A stretch of 64,000 nt of DNA from Megaleporinus macrocephalus (Eukaryota; Chordata; Actinopteri; Characiformes; Anostomidae), in contig CM038702.1 of the NCBI GenBank assembly GCA_021613375.1, positions 27,449,349-27,513,348 on the forward strand, written 5' to 3'. Both the position numbers and the translations under genes were made by a program. The notes under the pieces were generated by a model. It made no database searches. It was not told the DNA's origin and was given only the letters and a program-made list of their open reading frames with translations. Of the stretch, positions 37,656 through 51,059 are shown one piece after another. Every line of letters begins with the position of its first letter. Position 1 is the stretch's first letter.

Positions 37656-39179
37656 CAAAAAAACCAAGATGGCTTTTGATGTATTTTCATCAGTAAGTCT
37701 GTTTACATGCACTTCATAACCCAACAATTGCAGAAAAAAAATATTTTTTTAGGAATCTGATCAACATGTTTATTTGATAATCCAATAGTGGGAAAGCTCC
37801 AGATCTACAAGCGTCAGGCAATAATCAGATGTCTGCTCTGCAAACGGCCAGTAAACTCACATAATAAAAGGTGATGTAAATTTAATGTAATACTCAAACT
37901 TTGTGCTACAACTTTTTTTCAAGTCACTTTAATGGAAAATATAAACATAAATCATTTAAAAGATAAAGAATATGTCAATCGTTGTCAAGCATGCAGTTGG
38001 TTTCAGCTTTGTCCCAAAAGTTATTTTTTGCAATCCAGTGGCTGCTGTGTTAAACGCTACTCACTTATTTTCTGCAGCAGCCTGTTTTTGCATATGTGCA
38101 GACTGATACATCTGAAAAAAATCTAAGTAAAGGTATACATACACTGAAAACCCTGATTACTAAGCTAATAACAAGCTTTTTTCTATCAAATTTCTAGGCC
38201 TTACTAAGACCAAACTAAGAAACTGGAATAATCAGACAACTGCAGCTGGACATTAATAACATGTAAACGCAGTCAGTTTCACAGTCACACTGAAGACTCA
38301 CATATTAATAAAGACCTAAATATAATAAAATGTAATTCATTATTTAACCATGTATAGCAAAACTTCTAAGAGTTACATTCAGCATATGTATTCAAAATGT
38401 GTGTTTTTATAAAAACAGACAGATATTAGACGTTAAACAGGGCAAACTGCAGTAGAACTGCAGAGCACTTTACTAGCCATGGTCCAGCATGCATATTCCA
38501 TTTTTTGTGTTCAGAGAACGTGAGAACCATTTAGATGCTAAGGCTACGGTTTTATGTATGCCTTCTCCACACTGGCTGCATTAAGATTAATGAATTCGAC
38601 TGGAGTGAATGTGTTAAAATGTCTCATAAGCATCTCTCCAAGGCAGATAAAAGCCAAGCCAATGCATGCAGATCAATCACTTTACACTGCTGAACTCTGT
38701 TAGCTGCTTATCTGATTGCTCAGTAATGAAATATTGATAGTGAACAAAAGTGCATTGCTGCTGGTGGGATTACTATATGAAATGATGCCCACCATACAAC
38801 AGATACAGAGATCAATAATACATTCTGAATAAGAAGCATCTTTAAATATATTACAATACCAAAGTATTATTTTCTTCACCTTCATTACCGTGCTCAGTAT
38901 AAAATGAGTGATATCAAGTCACATGTGTAGAAAATCCTGTTTGGATGGCACAAAAGTGACTGTAGCCGGGGGGAACTGCTTGCTAGCTATCTTTTTTTTC
39001 ATCAGTGTATTAACCCCTGGTCTATGCTTTGAGCTGCTTTTATGCAGGGACAATTACAAGCAACTTTGGTTGCTTGAAACCCACATGAAACTAAATGGCT
39101 CTTCAGATATCTCATAAATGGGATTCATTACCAAGACTGGTAATCAAGAACAACAGCAAAACACTTACAAACAACACAA
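37656..39179. other. non-coding sequence, no gene seen
   Basis: No exon or mobile element recognised. Bases 38500-38750 look non-repetitive. Confidence 0.4.
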
Positions 39180-39457
39180 AGAGGCAATGTGAGATTGTAG
39201 TCAGGGCTACAGGCAAGAGTCCAAAGCAGAAGAGCAGCAGACCAGGCAACCTAGACATTATGAAGAGACAGGAGAATAGTCGAGAGGACGGAAACGTAGT
39301 CAAAACCAGGAGATCAAACAAAACCAAGCAACCAGAAAGGGCATAAGAGACGAACAGAGGAGAATCGCTGAACAAAGAGAGTCAAAGTCAGAGATCAAGA
39401 CAAGATATAGAGAAAGAGAAACTTCGCAAGGAGTGAATGTGTGGATGCGGTTTAAAT

Positions 39458-39532
<75 letters not shown>

Positions 39533-39660
39533 TGAGCTGCAGGTGTGTGTATTCTGGTGACGCAGAGTGTAAACATGTTGCGTGATTGTGTGTTGGTGCA
39601 CATGTGGTAGTGACATTATCAGGTAGTGCACACTGGGAAATGGAGTCAGGAAGTTCGTTG
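39180..39660. mobile_element. probable fish dispersed repeat containing a (GT)n array
   Basis: ACGTAGTCAAAACCAGGAGA, TCAAACAAAACCAAGCAACC, GGGCATAAGA and CTTCGCAAGGAGTGAATGTG are phrases I recognise from a dispersed fish repeat. A clean (GT)n microsatellite sits at 39459-39531. Element limits and class are unknown. Confidence 0.5.
39459..39531. repeat. (GT)n microsatellite, ~73 bp
   Basis: Uninterrupted GT dinucleotides. The His/Thr-rich minus-strand ORFs here are artefacts. Confidence 0.95.
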
Positions 39661-42169
39661 GTGTCGGAAGAGACCGCAGGCGTGACGAGATGCATAATAT
39701 GAAGCGTACTGAAACAAACAATTAAAAGACTGAGACACGGTCCTCACTAAACATGTTGTGCCTATAGGACAGAATAAGATGTCCAGTGGTTATAACACCG
39801 AGCATACACACAACAGATAACATACATTCAAATAGCATGAATAACACAGTGAATAAAATATAAAAATATAAATTTTGCTCTTATGTTTACTTTGAAATTC
39901 TGTTGCAAGAAAGTCTTACTAATGAAATACAGACTTAGTTGAAAACTAGTGCAATATCTTGGTGTGTTAGCTTGTAGCTAGCACATTAGCCTGTAGCTAA
40001 TGTATTAGCTCACAGCTATAGATAATATTAACAAAACATAAAAGAAATGTCCTGCAGCCACTGTTGTCTTTTCACCATAATGTATATGGGCAGTGCTGGC
40101 TATATCTCCCGTATCAAAATATCAGGAAAAAGTAAATTTGATCAGAGGTGTTGGTTTATACCAAATTGATGTTATCATTGATGTCTTATAATTTACCCAT
40201 TATAACATATCCAAATATCTATAATTACCTTATAAATACTGCAAATTGCTAGAATTATATGACAGTTTGGTCTGCAATATTTTTTTTCTATTTTTGCTAT
40301 ATCTTTACTATCAACAACACCATTAAACATCATGCAAAAGTGAGTCTGTTTTTGATGGGGATTTAGCGTGACCTTAACTTTAACATGTTACATGAGCCTC
40401 GCTAATGTTTTGGCATTAACTACACTGATTGTCTAGCTCAGATTAGCTAGATCTAGCTAGATTTTAAAGGTCAAATCTGTGGCAACACTGGAAAATAACT
40501 GCAGAACTACAGACTTAATCATTTCTACCTGTTGAAGTGTCTACCTGTGATTTATTAAATCGCAAGATTAACATTTTTTATTCTTTTCTCTTCAGATGTA
40601 GCTCATGTTTAGATATGGATAGTTTAAGCTCGTAACAGGAAAACAGTAAAAGTGGTAAAACTTCTTTTTTATGCCTCAGTATTGTAAGAAATGCTTGATT
40701 TAAAGGTTTGAATATCAAGTTATTGTGATGTTAGCCTAGTAGCCGATACAAGTAAAAGAGTAGTAATAAAGAAATGAACTAATAAAGAAAATAAAGTTAA
40801 TACCAGCTAAAGCGAGTCTGTTAGGAATAATCAGTGCTATTTAACTGACAGTTCATTATTTGGTTGCATTTTATGGGTGCAGATTTCAACATAATCAATG
40901 GGACAGTCATTATGAGGCTACATACACTTGTCTGCAGCGGCTCTGTGCTATTAAGGTTTGTAGCATTGCTGGTCTCGCTGTAAATTCATCTTCTCTCAGC
41001 TGAACTGACAGCTGCAAACTGAATGCTCTCCCAGAAACACCTCAGAGACATTTAATGGGACAAAACATAACATAAAAGATGAGGACACTTTTACTTAAAA
41101 TGTTAGGAAATCACACTTCTATTCCCTAACCAGATATGATTAGCTTTAATCTCAAAATAAAATGGTCTCATGAAAAATAAGGTGCCTATAGTCAATTAAG
41201 TAGGGTCAATAAAATATGATTTAATATGGTCGATAAAGAAAGATTTACTGGGCAGGGCAGTGCAGTGCAGGTTTAAATTAAGCAAATGCTTTGTTGCTGA
41301 GCAAGACCTGATTTCCTCAGGGAGATAAATTCACAGTGAGGAAAGTCTTGCTTCTGACAAAAGACCACAGATCACAATCCTGACAGTGCAATCACTGACA
41401 GCTACAGATAATACAATATTAAACACACTGACCACGTTTTATATGACTCCTATCTGCTGCTCTGATGAGATTTTAAGCACCTGCATTTACATTTAGTGTA
41501 ACTTTGCTACATTTGTTCATTTTGGATGTTTTACAACTTCTTTAGTGATTTTAGAATTACCTGCAGCTGGACACAGAATCATTCCATTGACTTCTAGCAT
41601 CTAGAATCTAGATGCTAGAATCTAGAGATTTTTTTTCCTGGCAGCTTATAGTCAGACTGAGGGCACAGAGGAGTCATGAAGGAGGCACAACACAGAAAAA
41701 TATAGCAACAACAATCTCAAAGCAAAACCAAACAGCAGAGCAGAATCAATATAACACATAAAAACGTCAGACTTTTCAGTATATCAGCGTCAGCACAGTC
41801 ACTTTCCGAAAACTCCACCCATTTCTCATCCTATTTACAGGATTTGAGCCACAATTCAATATATTTAAGATCTGTTGTTTAATCGGACGTGAGAAAGCTT
41901 TTATGAAATGAACACTGCAGGCTATAAGCTTAGTCAATAAGTCCACAGTGTTAAGATATGAATGAATTAGAAAATAAAATGTACTCTGGTAAAAAAAAAT
42001 AGTCTGGATTACATTTTTTACTCAGCCTTAAGTATAAAAGTACACGCCTCTAGATGAACTTTAAGTAAAAATGTACTTAAGCATTTGTTATTACATTTTT
42101 GAAACGTGCTGTTCTTTGTGCATTATGTTATTATATAGCTTATTTTTTTATTTAGGATTTTCCTGAAAT
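39661..42169. other. non-coding sequence; small perfect palindrome at 41593-41619
   Basis: No gene seen. TCTAGCATCTAGA and its reverse complement TCTAGATGCTAGA flank one A at 41593-41619. The stretch 40855-41060 is non-repetitive and contains paired words such as TTATGGGTGCAG and ACATAATCAATGGGACAG, which might be regulatory. Confidence 0.4.
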
Positions 42170-42440
42170 CAGTTAATGTCACGAAAGGTGTCAACAGTCT
42201 TTACTGTATGACAAAAACAGAGTAACAGAGTAACAAAGAAACAAAGTATCATCAGAAACAACATCAGAAACATAATCACAACGCTAGACAAACACAGGGA
42301 GCAAGCAGAAGGTATAAGTGAGATACAGGAAACAGAGAACACCTGGGACAGAGAGGGAGACACAAACTAGGAGCAGATGAGGGGCGTAACAAAAGGGGTG
42401 AGACAAGGAGGAGCAAACAACCGAAATAAACATAAGCACA
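42170..42440. mobile_element. probable dispersed repeat, purine-rich
   Basis: ACAAACTAGGAGCAGATGAG, GACAGAGAGGGAGACACAAA and the AACAGAGTAACA tandem resemble phrases of fish dispersed repeats similar in style to 39180-39660. Boundaries are unclear. Confidence 0.35.
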
Positions 42441-42539
42441 TGGAATATGACAGAACAGAGTATACATATACAGCATGACAGGCATCAATGAGTACATTGC
42501 TAGATTACTAGTACTTCTGAGTAAGACACTTAAAGTTCC

Positions 42540-42712
42540 TGCAGCCTCTGCGTATCAGAGACATCACCATTAATGCTGATGGGTACATATGAACTTATGC
42601 CGCCATTAAGAAAATGTCTTTTCCAGGAACATCCCTGCTTGTTTCAGCAAGACAATGCCAGTGTCACACTGTTCACGTGTTACAACAGCATGGCTTTGTA
42701 GCAAGACTGTCC
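42540..42712 (+). pseudogene. Tc1/mariner-superfamily transposase fragment
   Basis: CTTTTCCAGGAACATCCCTG then CTTGTTTCAGCAAGACAATG translates to LFQEHPCLFQQDNA, the stretch around the second catalytic aspartate of a fish DDE transposase family. It is followed by a match to the following helix (TGTTACAACAGCATGGCTTT). Only about 170 bp remain, with frame breaks after the aspartate. Confidence 0.7.
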
Positions 42713-44219
42713 TCTGTGATAGCTCTGGTTTAAAATTTGGTTTTAAATTTTGCATGAATTAAACATCTAAAAATGATTTCAGTCTTAAATAACAAAGAAC
42801 AAACTATATTCATATATGTTTAAAAATGTCTGCTGTTACATTTTGCATAAACAAATATTTGTACTACATTGTTTATAGAAATGCAGTTTTTTAAAATGTA
42901 TTTATTTGTTGGGGGTTTTTTTTGTTTTCTGTTTTTCAGCAATGAAGAAATGTAAGTTGGATCATTTCTTGAATGTTTATTTCCTCAAATCAAAGAGATA
43001 AAGAGATTGTTTAGTGTCTGTGATAAAATAGAAACATAAAATGATTCTCAACCAATCAGATTGGGCCATCAGAGCTAGTTTTTGTATAATACTACTGTAA
43101 TTTAATTTGCAAGTAGGGTACTAGTACTTTATTACTGCTGAGGTGTTGATATGACCTTATGGAACACAGAACTCACAGAACATTTAATAAAACATTTTCA
43201 TTGCCTGCCATGCTGTCTGTCAAAGCAAGCCCCAAAAATCACAATCTCTACTTATGTGTCCACACCGTAAGCCATGCCCACTCTGACCCCACGTTTTAGA
43301 CCACACCCAGATGCCTAGTTCAGTCACCGACAATGTTTCCACGAAAAACAGTAAATTAGACTTATATATTATATAAAGCTAACATTTCTATACACTGTTT
43401 GTACACTAAATGATCAGTGCTTTAATTTCTTACTATTGAATTATTATTTTCTCATAGTGCTGAAATCATTACAGCTCTAATGGTAACACATGTAAGGTTA
43501 GGAGGACTGTGATAGTGTCAGTGACAGCATTGTGTAGCAGGTACGGAGCTGTGGGGATGTGTAGAGTAATTTAATTGGAGGCTGCCATCTCTGCACTTTC
43601 CTCCCATCTGTCCCCACTGTGCCAATTACAGCACATCCAGAAGTTTCCACGGCCCTCAGGCACAACAGCAAAGTCCAGCAAATCCATACACACACTGCCC
43701 TGTGACCAGGATGTCATCTTTAAATGGGCATTCTTGTGTTTTTCAGCTGTTTGAAGCCATCAATACTGAGTGGAACAATACTGACTCTTCTTTTCGCAAA
43801 TGATTGTCTGCAAGTTAAACCCACAAAACGTAATCATTTAAAGTAATTAAAGAGAAAAGCTTCATTTTATCTGTTTGTTCATTAATTTTTTTTGAGCATT
43901 GTAACTGCCCTTTATATCGTGTGAAAAAGAATGAACAATTGCTCCAAAACTGTTTGGAATAAAATTCCACATGAACTGCAAATCCAAAATGCTCTAAAAG
44001 TAATTTTACATGAAAAACTTCTAAAATCAAAAGTCCTACATTCCTGATAGACTCTGTTATCTGACAGGCTGCGACTTAGAAGCCTAGATGATAGGCAGTA
44101 AATGAGAGACACCTGAAAAGTAAACGTGGGGCGTATCAGCCATACACTTTTACATTTCATACAGAGTTACGCATAATCAGTGGCACGGAAATCTGTACAG
44201 CCTCAGTGAGGAGCAGATC
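42713..44219. other. non-coding sequence, no gene seen
   Basis: No exon or repeat recognised with confidence. Confidence 0.4.
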
Positions 44220-44345
44220 TATTCAAACGGCTTACTGGTTTTGGTTTATGAACCACAGCAGAAATAAAAATGCAAAATGCTGTTTCTCCCACATGTGTGT
44301 GTTCGGCACAAAGATAAATCTCTCATTCAACAGCATAATAACGGG

Positions 44346-44390
44346 GTTGTCGCGGTGACGGTGACTCGGCTTACCGGTTGTCACGGTAAC
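44346..44390 (+). promoter_or_regulatory. pair of RFX X-box-like motifs
   Basis: GTTGTCGCGGTGAC (44346-44359) and GTTGTCACGGTAAC (44377-44390) match the X-box form GTNRCCNNRGYAAC with two and one mismatch, 31 bp apart in the same orientation. Upstream, TGAACCACAGCAG and AAATGCAAAATGC resemble RUNX and octamer sites. This is motif matching only. Confidence 0.35.
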
Positions 44391-44837
44391 AAGCAGATAG
44401 GAATTGGTCTAAAAGGCGCTCATCACAGCAAACAATCTCCAAGGACGCCAACCTTCTGCAACCTGTGACCTGTACAACACAGCCCCCCAAAAAGCTTTCG
44501 AGGCCCACAAGAAGATTTAACTGGCCTGATTGGTTTAAATGAGTAAAATAACCATCACATATATGATGAGCGAATTCTATGTAATTAAAAGAAACGTTAA
44601 CTTTCTGGAAATGACTTGTTTGGATAAATGTGTACATATGTTGTATTTATATATACAGAAAAAAATTGGTCCCCAAGCAGTATCCCTATTTACCTCCAGC
44701 ATTAGCCTGTAGGTTAAAATCCTATTAAATAAAGAAGAAAATGATGAATATGCATAGAAAATGTAAACATAAATATCTTGCATTGATGTTTTATTTTTTC
44801 AAAGCTAGATCACAATACACAGCTGCTAATTGCAATA

Positions 44838-45002
44838 ATGTTGTTAGATGGTTGTTTCCCATTGGTTTCTATTGTGTTCTAGGTGGTTGTTAGGGTTGAT
44901 CGCTATGATACTGCAGGTGGTTTCAAAGTGTTGTTACTTGATTTCTATGGTATCTGTGATGGTTGCTAGAATATAGTAAGGTGGGTGTTATGGTGGTTGG
45001 TT
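44838..45002. repeat. degenerate GTTGCTAGGTGGTTGCTATGG-type minisatellite
   Basis: GTTGTTAGATGGTTGT, CTAGGTGGTTGTTAGGG, GTGATGGTTGCTAG and TTATGGTGGTTGG recur at about 20-bp steps with drift. Confidence 0.65.
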
Positions 45003-45349
45003 AAGGGTCAAACATTCATTGTAATAAAATTAATCAGATATGAATATTGAATATGTTTGCTGTGGACCCTGCCTGTACTTTCAGATGAATTCCGTTTACT
45101 TCAGCTCAGTTCATTACGGTATATTATATGGTGCAGTAGTGTGCATTTCTTATTATGTTTTATTATGGTTTATATGAAAATCTGTCAACTTGAAAGCTTT
45201 TCATTCGTCACCAAGTCCTCCAGCACACTGTTCTTTCCTCCTCTCACTCGTTCTCTGGCTCTGAATCATGAACATGTCACTCCTTCCTTTGTTCTCGTCT
45301 CACGCTGCCTGGCACTCCCTCTCCACACACACACACAAACCTCTAGCTA

Positions 45350-45355
<6 letters not shown>

Positions 45356-45411
<56 letters not shown>
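45356..45411. repeat. (AG)n microsatellite
   Basis: Uninterrupted AG alternation. A looser purine-rich stretch continues to about 45550. Confidence 0.95.
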
Positions 45412-45415
<4 letters not shown>

Positions 45416-45549
45416 AATGAAGAGAGAGAAAGAGAAAGACAGTGATATATAAAGGAGAGAGACAGGGGACAGAGTGATGCAGGAGAGAGGGTGCGAGAGA
45501 GACCCAGAAATAAAAAGAGAGGAAGAGAAATAAAGAGATAGAGACAGAG

Positions 45550-48409
45550 GAATAAAGCACCTTTCCTAGTCCATTCATCTGAGTGAATATTGAATTAGAG
45601 CTCATTACTCTTAGATTAGACTAATGCTATTCCTCCAGAGCTGCTGAAGCACAGAAACGGCGTAATCTGCAGATATTGTGTCTGGGATTAAAGTGGAATC
45701 TCATTACGGGCTGTTTTGGTTCGGGAGAATCGCGGAAATGGAGATGGAGCTGGAGGCCCAAATCTCAGCGTGAAATCGCGATTGGCGGCGTGAACGTGTT
45801 AACATGCAGGACACACATGCAGACTCCCGTGGGACATGTCTCTGAGAGCATCACAGAGCCGGCGGCAGTGATATGTCACTCGCGAGCCATTCATGCTCAA
45901 ACGAATCTTTTGGGTCAACAAAGTGAACCGATTCACATCCTCTAAAGAAACCTTCTCAGCTTAAGACCAGCTCACGCTGAAAAATCTAGATCATCTTAAC
46001 GTTCAAGCTTTTGCAGCTCACGGCCCACATAAACCAACACAGGGACGGTTTACTTAATCCGGTCATGTTTTAAATAACTTTACAGTTATCAAATGTTGGA
46101 GCTCAGTCTGAAAAGAAGAAAGTTGCAATCAGTGTTTTGGATTAATTCGAACTGGTTTACATATATACTCGGTCTGTATGTTCAGTCTTCAAGTGATGAT
46201 GTGAACTGGCTTCAAAGCCTCATTTCACGTGAGCCCTGTGTAACAATAGCCCCTGTGCGGGTGAAGCCTAGCACTAGCTACTCAATGCACTTTCTTCATT
46301 TTGGTTAGGTTTTAAGCTGTCTGCTAAGCTTTTTCAGTCTCTGACTGTATCACTTTGTATCTGTATTACAACAAATTTTTTGAAGAAATTTTGGAAGAAT
46401 TTAAAAAACAACCAGCAGGCCCATAGCCATACGAGCATGGCCCACTGTGACAGACCTCAGATACAACAATCCCACGCCACAAGATTTACCCAGAAACACA
46501 CTTTTAGATTATCCCTGCAAATCAGTAACCTGACCAGCATAAGTCCTAATGTTAAAACTGATTTCTACATTGCTGATAATTATAAATAAAATTTTCAGTG
46601 GTAATAAAAGCATGGTGGGGAAAAGTTTATACATCAACGTTAGCTGGGTTTCGCATGAGACAAACCAGAGGTCATGACTGGACTGTAAATAGATCAGAGG
46701 GGTATAGACACACACCATAGAATAATCTGGGAAGATCATTATTTAAAATCATCCTGCAATTGGATTTGTGACTGTCCAGAGGAAACAATAGGCCACAAAA
46801 TCGATTCAAATATCCTGACATGACATATTAATGTTGTAAATTTTAACCTATTAACTTTTTTATTGAATCCTACTGGTGACATAACAATAATCTGTGACCA
46901 CAATTTACCAAGGCTTGGGAATGTGATACTAATAACATGTTTGTTAAACTGTGGCCACGACCAAGTTACACACGGGAATAAAACAATTATATTGAATCCA
47001 CTAGTTAATATGGCCTGGAAAGAAGATAATTAGGTTCTGGCCATTACTTGGCTACGATCAACCCTACACACTACTTGACTGCTCACTATTTGCGTCATGG
47101 CAAGTCATGGCTGTGCATTACGATTTCATTCCCATGTCTTAGTAAATTGTGACCACGTGTTACTTTTATGAAGAAAGGATGTCACTGAATGGGTGCCATA
47201 CTTCACTGATGATTACTCATTACTTTCCGAACACGCTAATCATTCATTATTAAATACTTACTTTATTAATGCTAACTTAATTTGACTTATAAACATCGTT
47301 AATGCATGGGTTTGTTGGTTTACTGCTAACTTCAATATGATCAAAAACTGTAGTATATATGGAAAACATTCATTAGTCATGGCCAGTAGTATTTGAGAGA
47401 AAAGATGAACAGGTCAAAGGTCAGAAAGGAGACATTAGGTGGTGAATCTGCAACCTAAACACACCCCCTTCACTATCCCAGCATGCTTTTCCAATTCACG
47501 ACCTCAACCATCAGGCCTGTTTTATTACAGCGTTGTAATTGCGAGGGTGATATACAGCCTGCCCATGAAAATACGGCTCAATTTCAGCTCCGTTCACATG
47601 CTGAGATCTGGTTAATAAAACAGGGTCTCCAATAACGCAGCCCAAATCCCATTACAACACACACCCAAGTCCCAAGGGTCTTCACAGGGCCAACCAGCAA
47701 CAGTGTGTGTGTGGCTGTGAGATTGTGAACAGCGTTTGCATGATTGAATCAGAATGAGTGACGAGGGTTCTGCTGAGAATTTCTCCTCTTTCAGCTTTAC
47801 AGCTACCCTCAGTGGGTGATAGGAAGGAAAAAAGCACAACACACACACACACACTCACACACACACACTGTCAAATCTAAATGACGACGGGTCATTTTCA
47901 CAGCACTGCAACCATGATTACCCAAAAAACAACAAGATTGGACTATTTTTTGCGATTTTAGATCTGTTCAGATTCCACCAGTGACTACAGACACAAAGAT
48001 TTCTATATTTTAGGCACAAGCAGAGCTAAAATAACATTTTGCAAACTAATTCCTACGTGAATCTTCATTTCATCTACATTTAGGATTAAGTAGAATTATT
48101 GATTAAGACGTTTTACCAAATTCACTCTGCGGAACTGTGCACAGTGAAGCTAAGTGCAGTGTGAAGCTGGGTAAATGAGAGGAGATTATTTATATTTATT
48201 ATGCCAACATTAGTGGTTTTTACTGTTTGTTGCAATTAGAACAGGCTTCAGATACTAAATGAGCCTAATATCTTCCACACAGTATAAAGTCTGGAATGTT
48301 TGGCACAGTGCTCCTAACTTGTAGGACTGATCCATCAAATCTACTGAAACACAGAAAACTGAATTGAAGCTCAAGCCATTCCAGGGGAAGTGTACCTGTA
48401 GAACCTTTT
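45550..48409. other. non-coding, comparatively unique sequence
   Basis: Bases 45640-45900 are GC- and CpG-richer than their surroundings and non-repetitive. Bases 47500-47650 contain TTTTATTACAGCGTTGTAAT and GGTTAATAAAACAGG words. No exon with splice sites can be supported. A (CA)n-like run lies at 47836-47870. Confidence 0.4.
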
Positions 48410-49160
48410 GCAATGGGGGGCTCAGATCTATGGAGAATCTGTTTGAGATCTTTTAGAGAAATTAATAAGAGGAAGAGTCTTTGGAGAATATATGGGAAAT
48501 ACTAATAGGCAGATCTGTGGACAATCTACGGCAGATCTATTGGGAGGTATAGACAATCTAAGAGAGAACTAAGGAAGATCTAAGTAGATCTTTTAGTAGT
48601 AGAGGATTATCAGTTGATAATCCATTGGTAGTCTATGTATGGTGTATGAGTCATATGGTATCTATAGGCAATCTATGAAGAATTAAGAAAAATCTGTGGA
48701 ACATCTTTGGGTGACCTATGGAAGATCTAGGGAACCTCTATGGGGATCTTTAGGGGATGAACTGGGTATATATAATCGATCTATATTGATCTACAATGGA
48801 ATGGTGTGATAATCTGGGGTGGGGGTCTATCTATATAGGTTATATGAGGTATCTATTGGTGATTTATGGAGAATTAAAGTAAATTCTGAGGATGATCTTT
48901 GGGTGATCTATGGAAGATCTACGGAACATCCAAGGGAAATCTATGGAGGATGTCTGAAGGATCAATGGGGAATTTATGAGAGATGTATGTATAGATGATC
49001 TATGGAATATCTATTGATTACCTATGGGTGATTTATGTAGGGTCTTTGAGTGATTTGGAGAGAAACTGTGGTGACCTACAAGGGATTTATGAGTGATCTG
49101 TGAAGAGATCTATGAGTGATCTGTGTGTGGTTTATGGGTTATATATGTGTGATCAATCCC
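48410..49160. repeat. degenerate ~13-bp GATCTATGG satellite with ~191-bp higher-order period
   Basis: GATCTATGG(G/A) variants occur every 12-14 bp for about 750 bp. A longer block at 48657-48750 recurs at 48848-48942. Shared landmarks, in order, are GGTATCTAT, GAATTAA, ATCTTTGGGTGA, CTATGGAAGATCTA and GGAAC. The array therefore has a second-level repeat of about 191 bp. No protein is encoded. Confidence 0.8.
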
Positions 49161-50102
49161 AAAGCTCATCAGTCCAATATCTTCAGCTGTATTTAAGAAA
49201 TGCCTCATTCTTTTTGTTTAGTCATTCAATTTTACTTTTGATTATAAAGCATTATCATGAATGTTCAGTACAGGCAAGAGGACTAGTGATCTGTGCTCAT
49301 TAGTTTGGTCTGAGGCTGTGGGAGGGCTGGAGGTTGGGTAGAATCATCAATTCAGCAGAGTTCTATTAACCTGCCTGTGATAAACGCACTCCACATAAGA
49401 CCTTTCCTCCCCCCTCCTCTCTCGCTCTTCCTTGCTCTCTCAGTCCTCCACTCCCCCAATCCCCCAACCTCCTTTTCTCAGATGTGATCCATCACTCCCC
49501 CCTCTGCTGATCCACTGTCCCAGGCCACTGAATTACCCAGCCATCAGAGTCCTGCTCCAACACTGCGGAAACCATTACTGACCTGACACTTATTCATCAG
49601 CCAAAGGCACAGAATACCGATGTCAACGGGGGCAGAGGGAGAGAGAGCTTGTGTGTGGGTGTGTGTGTGTGAAAGAGAGAGAGAGAGAAAAAGAGGGAGA
49701 GATGAAACACAAAATCTGAGAGGCAAAAAAAGAAGCAAAAGTGCTGTGCATGTAGAGAAAGGGGGGCTCCTAGATATGGCGTGAAACTACTTTTTAATTT
49801 ACGATACCAATACTGACACCTTGAATATCAGCATCACTCAAATTAGAGAAATATAAGTTCACACCTGATACTTCTTATTTAAACTAGGCACCAGCTTTGT
49901 CTGTCAACAGTCATTGAATCCTGTATTTATGATGCATTATAAATACATTTTCATTGCATTATATATTTAAAATAACACCCTATAATGCCTGGCATAAGCC
50001 TGTATAATTGATCATAACTACATGTTACGTGTGTAACATAATATGAAGTAAGGTTTCAGAATATCAGTTCATAAGAACATTGTAGATACATAATACTACT
50101 AT
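49161..50102. other. non-coding sequence, no gene seen
   Basis: A short GT/GA microsatellite lies at about 49640-49690. Nothing else was recognised. Confidence 0.45.
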
Positions 50103-50214
50103 ATATAATGCTGCCCTGCTGTAGAGTTGTATCTGAGCCTCACCCCAAGCATTTCAATGGATGTTATGTCCTGACATGGTGTGCAAATGACAAATAAACT
50201 TGAAACCTGAAACT
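50103..50214 (+). mobile_element. LINE-like 3' tail, second copy
   Basis: Nearly identical to 17531-17640, differing at a handful of bases (for example AATGGATG for AATGCATG and ACATGGTG for ACATGATG). Its tail repeat is shorter: ACTTGAAACCTGAAAC. Confidence 0.75.
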
Positions 50215-51054
50215 AATGACACGTAAAAGAGCAACATTTAGCCCAAAAATCCAAATGCCCTTTTTTGCACATATTTTATTGATCAAGGAAAAGTAGACCA
50301 TTCTGAAAGTAGCCCTGTTTATTAAAATTTGAAGTGCTGCAATAACATGGAAAGCATATACTGTGATAAAGCCCATTTTTTAGTTTTTGATTGAGGTCAT
50401 TACAACTTTAGTGGTGTTATGACCAGATGATATACAATTACAATTACACAGGCTTATGACAGGAATTGTAAGAGGTTATGCATGTCGTAATAACACACTG
50501 TTAATTCATTTATAACACATTAAATGCAGAGCTCATTTTCTTTTAGCTTTTATTTACAGGTGCTCTACACAAATAAATGGAAAATTGGTCGCAGTTGTTG
50601 CAATATGTAAATTGTACTGTTATCTAGTTATAAACCACCAAGTTTTTAAATAAGCTCTATATGGCCATCTAAAATGATTTTTTTGATAATGGTATTGAAT
50701 TCTTTAGTATTAGGCAGTAAACACTGTCAGGAAATTCGCCAAATTGCTGAAAAGACCATGAACTCTGTCATACTGAATTGTGGAGTTAGATTATTAAACT
50801 GTTTTGTGTTCAGAATTTTTGGGTGGGCCTGAAATCATGGCTTGATGACACACTGGAACCACTTAAGCATTACCCCACCGCTAACACTACAGTCTTATAA
50901 AAACTAGATCACACTAGCATTAACTAGGTCATTGGTCAGCGACTACAGTTCACACTGTGAGCTGTGGCTCATTTGATAGCACTCCGACCGTCATCAGGCT
51001 TACCTTTGCTTGATGGGCTAATGGCGTTATCAGCTTCTCAGTCTTTTGAGCGGC
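50215..51054. other. non-coding flank of the retrotransposon
   Basis: No exon or repeat recognised. Confidence 0.45.
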
Positions 51055-51059
51055 AAAGG
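51055..51059. repeat. target-site duplication, left (AAAGG)
   Basis: AAAGG directly precedes the 5' LTR and is repeated at 55958-55962 directly after the 3' LTR, the 5-bp duplication expected for Ty3/gypsy integration. Confidence 0.8.

Noticed and set aside
39300..39721. Thr/His-rich ORFs
   Set aside because: Translation of the (GT)n microsatellite.
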